Shown here: one piece after another, positions 11,666-23,246 of the stretch
Layout: each line of letters begins with the position of its first letter
Numbering within the stretch: position 1 is the stretch's first letter
Assembly: GCF_033807575.1 (NCBI RefSeq)
Contig: NC_084713.1
Coordinates: 15,475,389-15,539,388 of the forward strand
DNA: 64,000 nucleotides
DNA from: Cydia pomonella
Lineage: Eukaryota; Arthropoda; Insecta; Lepidoptera; Tortricidae
Direction of reading: 5' to 3'
The notes under the pieces: generated by a model
Databases searched by the model: none
What the model was told of the DNA's origin: nothing
The model's input: the letters and a program-made list of their open reading frames with translations, nothing else
Translations under genes and position numbers: made by a program

Positions 11666-11714
11666 ATCTCGGATCTTACATAAAACATTTTTAGGAGTGT
11701 AATAAAGTCCTACA

Positions 11715-12010
11715 CTCTCTTCTCTTCTTCCTCGCGTTGTCCCGGCATTTTGCCACGGCTCATGGGAGCCTGGGGTCCGCTTGACAACTAATGCCAAGAT
11801 TTGGCGTAGGCACTAGTTTTTACGAAAGCGACTGCCATCTGACCTCCCAACCCAGAGCGTAAACTAGGCCTTGTTGGGATTAGTCCGGTTTCCTCACGAT
11901 GTTTTCCTTCACCGAAAAGCGACTGGTAAATATCAAATGATATTTCGTACATAAGTTCCGAAAAACTCATTAGTACGAGCCGGTATTTGAACTAGGCTAG
12001 GCCACCAGCG
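11715..12010 (-). mobile_element. tRNA-derived SINE (family 1, minus copy)
   Basis: This is the reverse complement of the SINE at 7193-7523. It includes the TTC-rich tail at the left end, CGTTGTCCCGGCA, CGATGTTTTCCTTCACCGAA, and a decayed tRNA head near 11970-12010 where the B box has lost its consensus. It is older or more damaged than the plus copy. Confidence 0.8.
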
Positions 12011-13069
12011 CTAAAACTCTACTCTATAATTAGCGTTATTTACCTGTTTGAATTTAACAAAATGACAGGTCCAAAAGGACCAAAAAGGAAAAACCAAGAT
12101 CAGAGTGAGTTCCGGGATCAGATCGATTTAATATGCTATCGAGTGAACTTTCAAACTAGCTAAATTAAAACGATAGGATTCTATTCTCTTTAGAAATTCA
12201 CTAGGTTCATTGCTCGTGTGTAATTCAGATGACGATAGAACTTTGGATTTCGTGACATCTTCAACAGTTGGCATAAATATTACCTACTTGTAAAAATGTG
12301 GGCTTGCGAATCAGCGCATACAGCATTAATATAATTATTTTCTCAAACTTGCAATGAAATGTTGACATGACTTATATAAAATTAGGTCCAGGAATACTAC
12401 ATATCCGGTGCGATGAGTGAAGATGATATGTAAAGGAATTTCATACAGACTTACAAACCAAGGTGCAAGGCCTGTAAAGCAACCTTCTTTTGTTTTTAAA
12501 CGTCAAATTGTGACACGTCTTGGCATTCAACCATAAAAAACCTATAAGCAATATTCTGCCATTATGTTTTTTTTAGCGTAATGGCGTGCGTCGTAAGGCA
12601 AAAGTAAGTTTTTGGCATAAATTTCATTTTTGGTACAAGCTTTTATCGCTGACTGTACTTTTTTTTTCCACAGGCAACTAATACTCATCGAGACAATTCT
12701 AAAAACCCCAAACACAATTAGGTTGCGTTGTTTTATCACTGAATTCCTATGGCTACCTCCTGTCTCCATCATTAGATCAGCTTGATGGTACCATAATATT
12801 GCATTGTCACCCGACTTACATATGTATGCTAATTTTCAGCTTCATCGGAAACCGGGAAGTGGGTCAAATTTAACTTGCAAGATTTGTCCCATACATACTA
12901 ACAGAGCAAGTTAAATAAAAGCTTGTAATAATCAAAATTTTGTTCCCCTTCAATACCCCACGCCCTGAATAACCTATCACATTATGATTATCAACAATAA
13001 TCATACTGGTAATCATCATATTTTTATTATTATTTCATTGCAAGTTTGAGAATAGCGCTATACAAATCT
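12011..13069. other. Gene-poor AT-rich stretch
   Basis: No feature is supported. Short open frames here (for example 12542-12772, minus) lack any motif. Confidence 0.4.
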
Positions 13070-13072
13070 CGG

Positions 13073-13168
13073 CGAGAAACGGGGTTGCCGGCCGCGTATC
13101 CCTAGCGGACCTCGCTACGATCGGCCGTCTATATCTACTTGGCCTGCAACCTTTCGTTTCTCGGCCTC
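13073..13168. mobile_element. Short inverted-repeat element (GAGAAACGGGGTTGC type)
   Basis: CGAGAAACGGGGTTGCCGGCC at the left is matched by GGCCTGCAACCTTTCGTTTCTCGGC, its approximate reverse complement, at the right. The interior is GC-rich. The size of about 95 bp fits a small MITE. Confidence 0.45.
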
Positions 13169-13945
13169 TATAGCAATGTACTATTTCTTGTAAAAACCTG
13201 TAATCTTACTAGGACCCTTAATAACTCTAATCAATATTTTTATCGAAGCAGCTATAACACCGATGTAGTTTAGCAGTTATACAGTTCTGTGTTTAATGAT
13301 CGAGCTACCGCAATAGTTTATTTTGCGTAGCCGCATAATTATGTTTCAAAGAAACAATAACACATTATAGTGTTCAGTTACATGTAAGTATATTTTATTT
13401 TATTTTTCTGTCGTTTCGTTTAAGGACAAAAGGCTCCCAAAAATGACTTCTACGGCAGACGACTTAAGGCGACTTACTTAAGATAACTCTGCAACCTTAG
13501 CGGCAATACTTCACACGGGGCAATGTGGCGGAAAACAACGTAAATTGTGCAGCGATTCTACGAACAAACCGTATTTCTCAATAGGAGCAGTGGAATAGTT
13601 TGCGTGGGCAGATATAGTTGTGACATTGGTTTTATGACCTGGAGCTCGTAGCTTCGATGTTTATTATCTTAGTTATTTGTGGTATATTATATTACTACCA
13701 GTTCTTATATTAATTTCAAACAAATAATATAAATTCTTCTTTCATTAGTTTCATTTTCTGATGATATGAATGTACCGATATATGTTGTTGTTTCTGTTTT
13801 AAATTATTATATACGTTGAATTCCGGGATATTTATTTATAAGATTCATGTATTATTAACCTATTCGACTCATTGCTTTCTTCTTTCACAATTTATTGATA
13901 AAATAGTACAATACATTTAAATTGTCAAATGCTTACATTATATAA
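13169..13945. other. AT-rich stretch with one old dispersed repeat
   Basis: Apart from the paralog of the 11575-11665 repeat at 13475-13545, no feature is visible. Confidence 0.4.
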
Positions 13946-14174
13946 TATCACAGCCAACTGGTTAAATTAGCCAGCTAATTAGGCCATTCATTAAACACCG
14001 GCATCCAATTTGATGCCTAGGCTGATAGTTAATTGAACTAGATTTTACCAAACGTTTGACGACTTGGCGTATTGAGAATCAGCCCTTTGAAAACCTCTGA
14101 GTCACTCAGCTAAGAGATTCAAATGTTATTAACCTTCTTCTTTCCCAGGAGGTCGGCGACCATATGTCTATATG

Positions 14175-14540
14175 TATGTTTTTTTTTTATACTACGTCGG
14201 TGGCAAACAAGCATTTGGCCTGCCGGATAGTAAGCAGTCTCCGTAGCCTATGTACACCTGCAACTCCAGAGGAGTTACATGCGCGTTGCCGACCCTAACC
14301 CCACCCCCCTCGTTGAGCTCTGGCAACCTTACTCACCGGCAGGAACACAACACTATGAGTAGGGTCAAGTGTTATTTGGCTGCGGTTTTCTGTAAGGTGG
14401 AGGTACTTCCCCAGTTGGGCTCTGCTCTAGATCTGGAATGACATCTGCTGTGCTGTGCCCTACCACACAAGGCGAGATGACATTCACATTGCCCATACCT
14501 CTCTTTTGGACGTAGTTTAAGGACATACCCGGGTCCAATG
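14175..14540 (-). mobile_element. LINE 3' end, minus copy
   Basis: On the minus strand this contains TTGCCGACCC-type and GGAGTTGCAGGTGTACATAG wording and ends GTTTGCCACCGACGTAGTAT plus an A run. A plus copy with the same blocks is at 38950-39319. The sequence is a common lepidopteran LINE tail. No intact reading frame remains. Confidence 0.75.
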
Positions 14541-14559
14541 TTCAGTCTATCTATGCTGT

Positions 14560-15560
14560 TAGCTTTTAACCAGTCTTTTATATTAAATGAAAAATAAAAA
14601 TCTAAAAAAGAAATGAAACAACATAAAAATATATAAACTTATAATAAAATAAATAAATAAATAAAATAAATAATATAGGCCGCAGGGGCACTTTTACATG
14701 TCCATTTTTACAAACAATAAAAATTACAAAAAACAATTACAAATATGGAATCGATGAAGTAATATATACTATATTAGAGATGTATACTGTCTCTAAATGT
14801 CAAATTACACAAAAAAAACTATGATAAAAAATAAAACCAACAGATACTAAAATTCTTTAGATATGTGTAAGTCTCTAAGTGTCAGAGATAAAATATTAAA
14901 TTATCCTTAGAGATGTAGAGGGTCTCCAAGGCTTGAATTCTTATATAAATAATTAAAAGACAAAAAATTAAATCAGACAACAACCGAATAAAGTGTCTCA
15001 CGTTAATGCCACTCAAAAGTAAAGTTACATACATATAACATAACATGTAGCCCGTGTAAGCTTAAACAGACCGGTCTCCACAAACAGCACCCGTTCATGA
15101 GTATGACGCGTATCTCAGCCACCACCTTCCTCAACCTTCATTCGGGAAAGTGGCGACCCGATTAACGACGCCACCGTAAGTAAAGACTTTTAAGCGAGCA
15201 TGACATGTTCAAGCTGCCGGGTTGTATTAATATAAATATAAAAAAAATTGTGAGATACAATATTTGTGCTTGTATGTTAAATTAAAGACGGCACAGCGCC
15301 ACATAAACCCGACTACATCATATTCGTAAGCAATTCGTATGCCTACCTATAAAACTAAATTACTAACTTAAATTTACAATTTATTTATTTATTTTTTAAA
15401 TTGACTTAGAGATGTACAGGTCTCTAAGTGTCCGAATCATTAAAACAGGTATTAAAATAAAATGAAATTTTGAAATAACATAAAATTTAAAATAAAATAA
15501 AAACTTAGAGGTGTATAAGGTCTCTACGTGTCCATAAATTCAATAATATCCAATTTAACT
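14560..15560 (-). repeat. AT-rich block with recurring TTAGAGATGTA/TCTCTAA motif
   Basis: An imperfect palindrome of the form TTAGAGATGTAnnnGTCTCTAAGTGTC recurs at about 14775, 14865, 14905, 15405 and 15505, each time followed by AAATAAAATAAA-like sequence. This looks like an internally repetitive 5' or UTR portion of the adjoining retroelement, or a separate element. A short GC-richer stretch at 15050-15220 has no assignment. Confidence 0.4.
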
Positions 15561-15689
15561 AAATGACTACACGACGTCAGCCATCTGGCTGGTTGTTCTT
15601 CATCCATTTCAAGATACCGGCGATTAATGAACGTGTTAGGCGTCTAATTAGCTAGCTAATTTAACCAATTAGCTGTGACATATTTGTTT

Positions 15690-17079
15690 CAATACTTCAA
15701 TGGAAACTTAAAAAAATTAGGGAAGTACTTAGTTGGTAGGTTATAAGTATAACTTGAGGTATTTTGAAATTTATTTGTTTTTAGCCAGCAATCGATGAAT
15801 TGTCTGTAAGAAACAGCCGCTGATTTCATGAACTACATATATGTATCATAGTTATCATTAAACATTAACAAATAGACTAGAATCAAAGGCAGTTAAGTAA
15901 ATATGCCGCGGTTGCTCCCTAGCTTACTTAAGCTTGGATAAGCCATGCGTCGGGGCTTAAAGCGAACGTCTTGAAGGCGTTCGAGCATTCTCGGCGCGGT
16001 TAGCGAACAGAAAGTTAAGTGGCCTGCGAACACTTGAATAGTCCAAAGGTTCTAGAATACTGCTTTGCTGTATTTACCTATGAAGTCCTGTCCTGAAATA
16101 TGCTCGGAATAGTATATTCACCTTTGGGGTTGTTGTTTTGTTGTTGCCTACGAATAAACGGACAAAATAAAGACACTACGACGTTTGCTGCACCACCAGA
16201 TAACACCTGCTGCATTATTTGCCTTTACAGTACTTACATATGATGCTACTTTACTTGCCTATGTCGGAAATGTAGTGGCAATATAGGTAATTCGCAATTC
16301 TTGTCGATTTAAAACACTCCCTTCGGACGTGTTTTAATTTATCGTCGCTCGTTGCGAATTTCTCTGCTTTTCGTGCTTATATCGTATTATACTATTAGAA
16401 ATCAGTCCAGAAATGACGGAGAGAGACTCCTCCTTTTGAATCATTGAAGTTGGTTCAAAATCATGGTCTGTAGCGACAATTAACTTTGGGACAGAATGTA
16501 TGTATGGCTTCACTAGGTAAATCACCTAGTTATAACTCCATGGAATATGAATAAATATTATAAACTTGAAGATTTCCTTGTCAAATCTCAGGTTTCGATT
16601 TCTAACTTGTTCAGACTAGTGAGTAACTAATATTTTATATGCCTCCTGAAACGCCGAGTTACCTACCACAATTGACCAGAAAACAGTCCACCCTATATAC
16701 CTACACTAAGGACATGCATACTTTCTTGCAAATGAGTTCACCAGTATAGCAAGACCCTTCTCAGAACGATTTTGGCCTTTCTAGGCTGTTCAAGCTCCAT
16801 AACCCCTTGATCGAGCCTGTTCATAATGTAATAAATAAAATATAATATTAATGATATCAACTACACATTTCCCTAATTTGATATAAATTATAACAAATTT
16901 ACTTAAGTTGTTGCGTAACAAACTATCCTCTAGTAGTTCAGTTTAAAAACAACTCAGCCGTGTGTTCTAAGTTAAAAGACCTGCCTTAAAAAGTGTTCGT
17001 AGGTATTTAAACAAAATCGGTACCATTGTTATATTTCTGACCTAAACATTGACGGATTTGAGTAAATTGTTTTAATTAG
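15690..17079. other. Gene-poor stretch
   Basis: No feature is supported. GCGTTCGAGCATTCTCGGC at about 15978 is moderately GC-rich but unassigned. Confidence 0.4.
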
Positions 17080-17309
17080 TACAGTCAGCATCAATAGTAG
17101 GGGATAAAACAACGCGCCAAAAGTATCTGATATACTGGATAACTTTTCCAAATATAGATAGATCTCTAAAATTTACATTCAAAACTATGTATATCTTTTA
17201 CCGTCTTAATTGTTCTACATATAGAACCATTACATTTTGTTAAGCTGTTACAGAATAGTAGATACTTTTGAAACCTTGTTTGATCCGCTACTTTTGATGC
17301 TGACTGTAC
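17080..17309. mobile_element. MITE, TACAGTCAGCATCAA family
   Basis: The terminal inverted repeats are TACAGTCAGCATCAATAGTA on the left and, reversed, TACAGTCAGCATCAAAAGTA on the right. Similarity continues inward for about 50 bp (AAAAGTATCT on both sides). It begins and ends with TA, as expected for a Tc1/mariner-type target. It is 230 bp long and encodes no protein. Confidence 0.8.
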
Positions 17310-17474
17310 ACATACTGTACGTCTATTCTAATATGAAACTCGCTGATGTGTGATACTATTATAGAACTCACTCCGCTCGTTTCATAAACCCACACACTTA
17401 TTTTGATGCCTATCTTTATGTAGAAGTTACATAAACTACTTTTAAATTTAAAAAAATTACTAACCTACCGTAAG

Positions 17475-17860
17475 TAAGTAAGTAAATATTCTTTATTGCG
17501 CCAACAATTATACATTTTACTTACATGTAAAACTACAAATACATTTTAAAGGAAAATAGAATGGTAACAACAGGCGGTCTTATCGCTAAAAAGCGATCTC
17601 TTCCGGATAACCATTAGGTAGCAGGAAATTTAGAACTCATACAGAAGTGAACAGGTAGTGCAAGGAGATAAATATGGAGACTATTGAACACAAACACACA
17701 TACCACTTATATAAGTATTAGAACAATACCTAATACACTATAGGTAATACATATACAATATATATTTATTTATACTTATTTTTGAAAATGGGGAGAGATT
17801 TAGCTAATCTTAATTCTACTATTTCTTGGTCATACAAATATAATGGAATGGTCCATAGTG
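17475..17860 (-). mobile_element. LINE 3' end, TCTTATCGCTAAAAAGCGATCTC type
   Basis: The plus strand reads AAATATTCTTTATTGCGCC, then CAACAGGCGGTCTTATCGC, CGATCTCTTCC and GGTAGCAGG. This is a familiar lepidopteran LINE tail in reverse orientation, and 55850-55990 has the same tail type. It may resume after the palindromic element, since GGTAGCAGGATATT recurs at about 18347. Confidence 0.65.
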
Positions 17861-17974
17861 GCCCATTAAGCTGGGCCAGCGTGTAGAGAGGGTAGTGTCG
17901 TAGCAGCGTGTCGGATGGCTTATGGCGCGGCGGGATGGCGATGGGATGGCCGCGGTGTCGGTTTTTCGTCCGTA

Positions 17975-18180
17975 CATCAAAGGCAGTGGGCCAGCGATGG
18001 CTGTACGGGCACCTCTACACGATGGCCCAGGGTAGGCCAGTCTAAGGGACGCAGCTATGCGGTGGAATGAGATAGCAGTATCACTTGCTCCCTCTAACGC
18101 ATAAATGCGTCCCTTGGACTGGCCTACGCTGGGCCATCATGTAGAGTAGCCATACGCATCTACACGTAGCCCATTGCACA
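17975..18180. mobile_element. Palindromic MITE (CTCTACACGATGGCCC type)
   Basis: The left arm (18013-18053) reads CTCTACACGATGGCCCAGGG, TAGGCCAGTC, AAGGGACGCA. The right arm (18104-18146) is its reverse complement with a handful of changes. Weaker complementarity extends outward to about 17978 and 18180. GC content is high for the region. Related words (CTGGGCCAGCG, CATCGTGTAGAG) occur at 17865-17885 and 19085-19185, so the complete element may be larger or duplicated. Confidence 0.65.
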
Positions 18181-18652
18181 GTGCGTGCTCGAAAGCGGTC
18201 GAGTGTGGATGTTCGTGTTGTGTATTATTTTGATTAAAAATGATGAGTACGTGGCCGCATCACGAAACAATAAAGTTTTTAGAATTAAATCGGGGAGAAA
18301 GCGTAACATGAAACTCCAAACATAAAGACCACAACTATAGAAATAAGGTAGCAGGATATTAAAAAAAAAGTTTTTATAACAGATAGTGCATAAATTAATT
18401 AGAGGATTAGGAAAATTACATACACATTACGCAGCCATCTGTACATACAGTACATTTACAATTAAAATAAATAAATATACCAATACTAAAATAAATAAAT
18501 ATTAGATGCCTACATATCTAAATATATATATACATACATAATGACGCATATATACCTACATAGCGGCACATTAAGGAAGAGACAAGTAATGATTATTCAG
18601 TAGGGTTTTAAAGCTTTGAAGAGTTATTGCACAAATTTAAATTGACTTAGTT

Positions 18653-18915
18653 GACGACCTGTCTGGCCTAGTGGGAGCTGATCTTGCCTATGAAGCTGAT
18701 GGTCCCGGGTTCAAATGCTGGTAAGGGCATTTATTCGTGTGATGAGCATGGATATTTCTTCCGGAGTCATGGATGTTTTCTATGTATTTAAGTATTTATA
18801 CATATGTATGAACCTGTATATTATGTCTAAGTACCCACAACACAAGCCTTATTGACCTTTCCGTTGGACTTAGTCAATTTGTGTAGTACTCTCCTATAAT
18901 ATTCGTTTGTTTATT
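18653..18915 (+). mobile_element. tRNA-derived SINE (family 2)
   Basis: A head with TCTGGCCTAGTGGG and a B box GGTCCCGGGTTCAAATGC leads into GGGCATTTATTCGTGTGATG, AGCCTTATTGA and a TTTATTTATTT tail. The same order occurs at 42187-42465 and, partly, at 40486-40690 and 39564-39745. The A box of this copy is shortened. Confidence 0.85.
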
Positions 18916-19084
18916 TATTTCTTGCGATGGATAGATAACATTCACCATAATCTTATATGTCATTTCTTTTTCATTACTTTATTATTGTGCAGATTAAGAA
19001 AATGTTGGTACATGGCGTATAAATAAGTTGCTGCAGCGGCTAATGCTTCCATGTCCATCTTGTAAAACGAATAGATCGCAACTG

Positions 19085-19185
19085 AATGTTGCCATCGTGT
19101 AGTGGTGTTTCAACCATCGCATGGCCATCTTGCTGGCCCAGCGCTGGCCCAGCGCTGAGCCATCGTGTAGAGGAGCCGTAATATG
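19085..19185. repeat. Fragment related to the 18-kb palindromic MITE
   Basis: CATCGTGTAG at the left and CATCGTGTAGAGGAGCCG at the right flank two direct copies of CTGGCCCAGCG (GCTGGCCCAGCGCTGGCCCAG). It is probably a second member or a displaced end of the same family. Confidence 0.45.
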
Positions 19186-19763
19186 ATGTAGTTTGATTCG
19201 TATCTAGGGAAAAAGTCCATCGAATCTTTACGTAGGCGGCAGCAAACTTTTATCGAATCATTTTTACTGTGTAATTGGCAAAGTTCACATATCCAATTAA
19301 TGTTAATATAAAATATCGCTTATCTTTGAACTTTCATGTCTGAATAATTATCAAAGTTGTTTTTCGCCCTGAGAACTAGAAGTCTTTCTAAAACTGAAGG
19401 CTAACCAACGTCTTTAATAAGTTCGTAAACCATTTTCTAACTTCCTAAAAGCATAAGTTCATACTTTAGATTAAGTTATGAAACTGTTATGTTCTGCCTG
19501 TCCATTTGTCATTTGTCCAATAGTAATCAAAGTGCAAATATGTAGGCCAGTACGACTTTTAGTTATTCGATCTGTTTCCAATATGATATTGATCTGTCAG
19601 TGTCAAAAGTGACATTTTTTTCAAACAAATACGTCACATATATTAATTAGTTCCGACAGTTCGATGAAACTATCGACACGAATAGATGAAGAAAGTAAAA
19701 TTTCTGAAGTACGAGTAAGTTTCAGTAATATAAACAGCACTGAAGGAATTTAAACCTAACCAA
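19186..19763. other. AT-rich sequence, nothing recognised
   Basis: A GATCTGTCAGTGTCAAAAGTG word at about 19591 recurs at about 40467. Otherwise nothing is recognised. Confidence 0.4.
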
Positions 19764-20415
19764 CAATTACGACTTTCCGGTGCATGCGACACTAAACTCA
19801 AAGTACACCAATCCTCAATTACTACCAATATTATAACAAACTATTCTCATAACGAATGAAACTCAAATGAACTTGTTACCAAAATGAACCGTTCTCGATT
19901 TGCATTTTCCTCAATATGGGCCAATTCCAAATGGACTGAAGCTCATAAAAACCGATACACAGAAGGCTCTTTTCCCAAAATACTCTAAATTTCAATCACA
20001 GAACACCCGTTTCCCATAATGATTGATTCACAAAACGGTCTTTTCCCAAAATACACTAAATTCTTGATTGTCATATTTTAGGAAAGGAATCGATGTCATC
20101 ATTTATTGTTCCTTGAGATTCGCCATGGCCAAGAGGAGTTCCAGCACCGAAATTATTCTTATTGAGAACCAAAACGGGCGCCCGCTCTCCTTTATGACGG
20201 GCACAGGTATAATTTTAGTCACGAGAACAAAAATTTTAATAATTGGAAATGTGCGAATCGCACTACATGTTGCTTCGCATTCGCGACATCATTTGATCCT
20301 ACACGATTGGATTGAAGCGAAAAAAAATGTAATTCCCACTTAATGTGTATGTGGCCGAAGATATTAATTTGTATATCTATGTCAACCTTTAGCTTAATAG
20401 CACTAACAATCACGG

Positions 20416-20506
20416 AGCAATGCTGCGGACGGACAGACAGAAAGACAGACAGACGGAAATGGCGAAATTATAAGGGTTCCCAGTTGACTACGGATCCCTA
20501 AAAATC
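20416..20506 (+). repeat. 3' fragment of the GGGTTCCGT family
   Basis: A GACGGACAGACAG run is followed by ATTATAAGGGTTCC and CTACGGATCCCTAAAAATCG, which matches the right end of the element at 366-1103. Confidence 0.65.
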
Positions 20507-20889
20507 GTAAGGATAGGGAGGTTACAAAAAAGTTTTTGATTCAATGTATATGTTTGGAGGAAATCGCCTTCCTCGAAAAATTTTGAGCAGTAGTAGTCGT
20601 CCGCATTGCCCTATATAGTTCTATAAGGCAATACTGACATCTTAGAAAAATACTACTATACCAAGCTTACCAAAAATATGAAAAATCAAGGGAATAGTGC
20701 ATTACAAGTACTTTCAACATAAATAGTTTTCGCTGAAAAACTCTCTTTACTAAACATAAGTGCCGTGAATTTGATACGAATTAAAGAGCCCGGTAACGTT
20801 TTTTTTTAAATTTCACTCAATTTTTGGATACTATTTTGCAGCAAATTGTAATAAATATATTAGTGTATGTCGTAATTTTGTCGTTATTT

Positions 20890-21096
20890 ATGTATATGTT
20901 ATAAGAAATATAAGTATGTATGTATTATGTTTGTATGGTATGTTATTGTATTATATTTGGTTGTTGTTAAAGTAGCACCGCCCACAATCTCTCTGTGTTG
21001 CCTAAAGGTTGACTGGTAGAGAATGCCTCATGGCATTAAGCCCGCCTTTTGTACTATAAGGTTTTCTTTTGTGCAATAAAGATTAAATAAATAAAT
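20890..21096 (+). mobile_element. LINE 3' tail (GGTTGACTGGTAGAGAATGCC type)
   Basis: The unit reads CCTAAAGGTTGACTGGTAGA, GAATGCCTCATGGCATTAAG, CCGCCTTTTGTACTATAAGG, then TGTGCAATAAAGATTAAATAAATAAATA. An inverted copy is present at 51310-51450. It is a widespread lepidopteran LINE tail. No coding sequence is attached. Confidence 0.8.
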
Positions 21097-21639
21097 ACAT
21101 ATTTCATATGGAACCCTAAAAGGCAACGTACCCGTATAAAGTATGACAATCGTGAATTTGGTGTATTTTGGGAACATGACGTTTTGTGAATCAATCATTA
21201 TGAAAATCGGGTGGTCTGATACTTTCCCGTATTTCAAATTTAGGGTATTTTGGGAAAAGAGCCTTTTGTGTACCGGTTTTTATGACCTTCAGTCTATTTG
21301 GAATTGACCCATATTGAGGAAAGTGCAAATCGAGAACGGTTCATTTTGGTAACAAGCTCATTTGAGTTTCATTCGTTATGAAAATAGTTTATTATAATAT
21401 TGGTAGTAATTGAGAAGTGGTGTATTTTGAGTTTAGTGTCGCATGCACCGGAAAGAATTACGAGTATGTATGTTATTGTTATTTGGCGATGTTGCATACC
21501 TATTCGAGCTATAGAGAGGTAGATGACGATTTTCGAGTTTTGGATATTGGCGGTAGGCCCTCAGTTGTCAGTATATACTGTAGATTCGAGTACTATTTCC
21601 TTGATTACAGCCATGCTATATATTTTCATCACTACACCT

Positions 21640-21815
21640 TATAAAACAAGTCCCCCGCCGCGTCTGTCTGTGTGTATGTCTGTATGTTCGCGATATACTC
21701 AAAAACTACTAAACAGATTTTCATGCGGTTTTCACCTATCATTAGTTGAAGGCTTAGGTGTATAATTTGTTGATGTTTTGTAGTCCGTGCAAAATCGGGA
21801 CGGGTCGCTAGTTAT
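21640..21815 (+). mobile_element. Helitron-like 3' end
   Basis: The sequence runs CTTATAAAACAAGTCCCCCG, CGTCTGTCTGTGTG, CAAAAACTACTAAACAGATT, TTCATGCGGTTTTCACC, then CGGGACGGGTCGCTAGTTAT. The GC-rich hairpin-like segment just before CTAGT is consistent with the CTRR end of Helitrons, which leave no target duplication. A related inverted segment is at 8735-8850. The class assignment is an inference from this end alone. Confidence 0.5.
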
Positions 21816-22579
21816 TAATAATTTTGCCTCAACTCTATTCATCCTTCAAATCTACGTGCTAGTTAATAAAAACATAATGACTAAGTATTATTAGTCTGCC
21901 TTTGAAACAAGACAATAAATTCGTTAGTTAACCGGGTAAAATTAATTAATTACTGACTAGTTGAGGTTATCCGAATTAGAGAGTAGGAGATTGCTTGAGG
22001 CCGGGCGCTGGTGGTAATAATTATGAGACTGTTGGTTTAACAGTCCTGACGCGATTTATTACATATAATTTCATTTTAACGTTTTAAAAATTAGGAAATT
22101 AGGTATTTGTAAAAATAGAGTTAAAAGAGATGTTTACGATATGAGTGTTAAATTCGAAGTGAGGTAAACTATGCAAATCAAAAGTTGGGTCAACGCCTCC
22201 GAGAGGAAACGCCAGCAGTGTGCTAGGCACATTTACCCGGGTACCTGTCAACCCTAGTATATAGTATTGTTAATTTTAGATTTAGTTTTTAAGTTTGTTG
22301 ATTACTATACGAAAGCACATGTAAATAAATATTTTTATTCCATTAAAACATAACAATAAAACAAAATATATCAAAAGTATAAATAGAACTACAAATTAAA
22401 TATTTTTCAACAGAAAAGAGGTTACAAACTACAACACTCTACTCTGACATTAGGGACTTTGAAATCTCCAAATTTAATGTATCGTTAATCATACACTGTT
22501 ATATTGTAGACATTAATTATTTTAGGATTCTTATAATGTAATGTATTTCTCATGTCACTAGGTATATGATGTCATTATA
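21816..22579. other. AT-rich sequence, nothing certain
   Basis: 22190-22370 contains CGCCTCCGAGAGGAAACGCC followed by an AT-rich stretch that ends near AAATAAATATTTTTATTCC. It could be a degraded retroelement tail, but I cannot show it. Confidence 0.35.
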
Positions 22580-22670
22580 AATGTTTTATTGACTTGCAAA
22601 AGAGCCCTTGAGGCCCACTTACAAAATATTTTTTTGAATTTTGAATAGAATATACTTGTTTGCTGCGTTA
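22580..22670 (+). mobile_element. LINE 3' tail (AGAGCCCTTGAGGCC type)
   Basis: TTTATTGACTTGCAAAAGAG, CCCTTGAGGCCCACTTAC and an AT-rich end with TTTTGAATTTTGAA match a common lepidopteran LINE tail. It is short and decayed. Confidence 0.5.
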
Positions 22671-23246
22671 ATACGGCTATCACTTGCTGCAATAGCCTGC
22701 GAATGACACCTCAACAGTTAGCTCGACCGTTACACGACCTGGCCTTTAAGATCAATAGGTATTAGTCGTTATCTTCTCAAGCCGCCCAGAAATCAAAGCA
22801 TGCCAGGTGTAATTGTCCAAATAGAGATTAAAATTATAATGGTACGTCAGACCTTTTTATAGGCCTCTAGGGGGATGAAAATAATGTTCCTAACATGAGC
22901 TGATTATAAAACTTTATTTAATCACTAGAACAGTTTAATCTATAAAGTTCAAAATTCAACATGATGTTTGAAATGATTCTTGATATATAGATTCAGTAAC
23001 AAAACATCTCCCAAGAGAGTGAAGACAAGCAACTCTAGCTTTATACCGACATACTTAATATAATAAAAGACTTCAAGAGTTCATGAATAATATATAATGA
23101 AAACCCCGTATTAAATCAAAGGTTTCAGAGAAACTACATTTTATAAGATCCAATTTTGTGTGGATAATATATATACTCCTAATTTAATTTAAAGTTGGAG
23201 AGAAAATTTCAAACATACCATATTCATTCTTAACTTAATCCATTTA
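22671..23246. other. AT-rich sequence, nothing recognised
   Basis: No feature is supported. Confidence 0.4.

Larger units (their letters stand above)
13949..15677. mobile_element. TIR element enclosing a LINE insertion
   Basis: The left end reads TCACAGCCAACTGGTTAAAT, then TAGCCAGCTAATTAGGC. The right end, reversed, reads TCACAGCTAATTGGTTAAAT, then TAGCTAGCTAATTAGAC. This is roughly 35 bp of near-identical terminal inverted repeat, and the similarity weakens but continues inward (CACCGGCATC against CGCCGGTATC). I could not find a convincing target duplication. The inside is largely taken up by a minus-strand LINE 3' end. This is probably a non-autonomous DNA transposon that was later hit by the LINE. 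Confidence 0.6.
19764..21466. mobile_element. Element with about 310-bp terminal inverted repeats
   Basis: The left arm 19764-20075 and the right arm 21141-21466 are reverse complements at roughly 85-90% by eye. Shared words include CCGGTGCATGCGACACTAAA, CCAATATTATAA, CATAACGAATGAAACTCAAA, GAACCGTTCTCGATTTGCA and ATAATGATTGATTCACAAAA. Within each arm the phrase TTTTCCCAAAATAC occurs twice, about 90 bp apart. The 1.06-kb middle holds a LINE tail (20890-21096) and a GGGTTCC-family scrap. An 91-codon frame at 20068-20343 has no recognisable domain. I read this as a non-autonomous DNA transposon with long TIRs or a foldback element. No clear target duplication was found. Confidence 0.7.
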
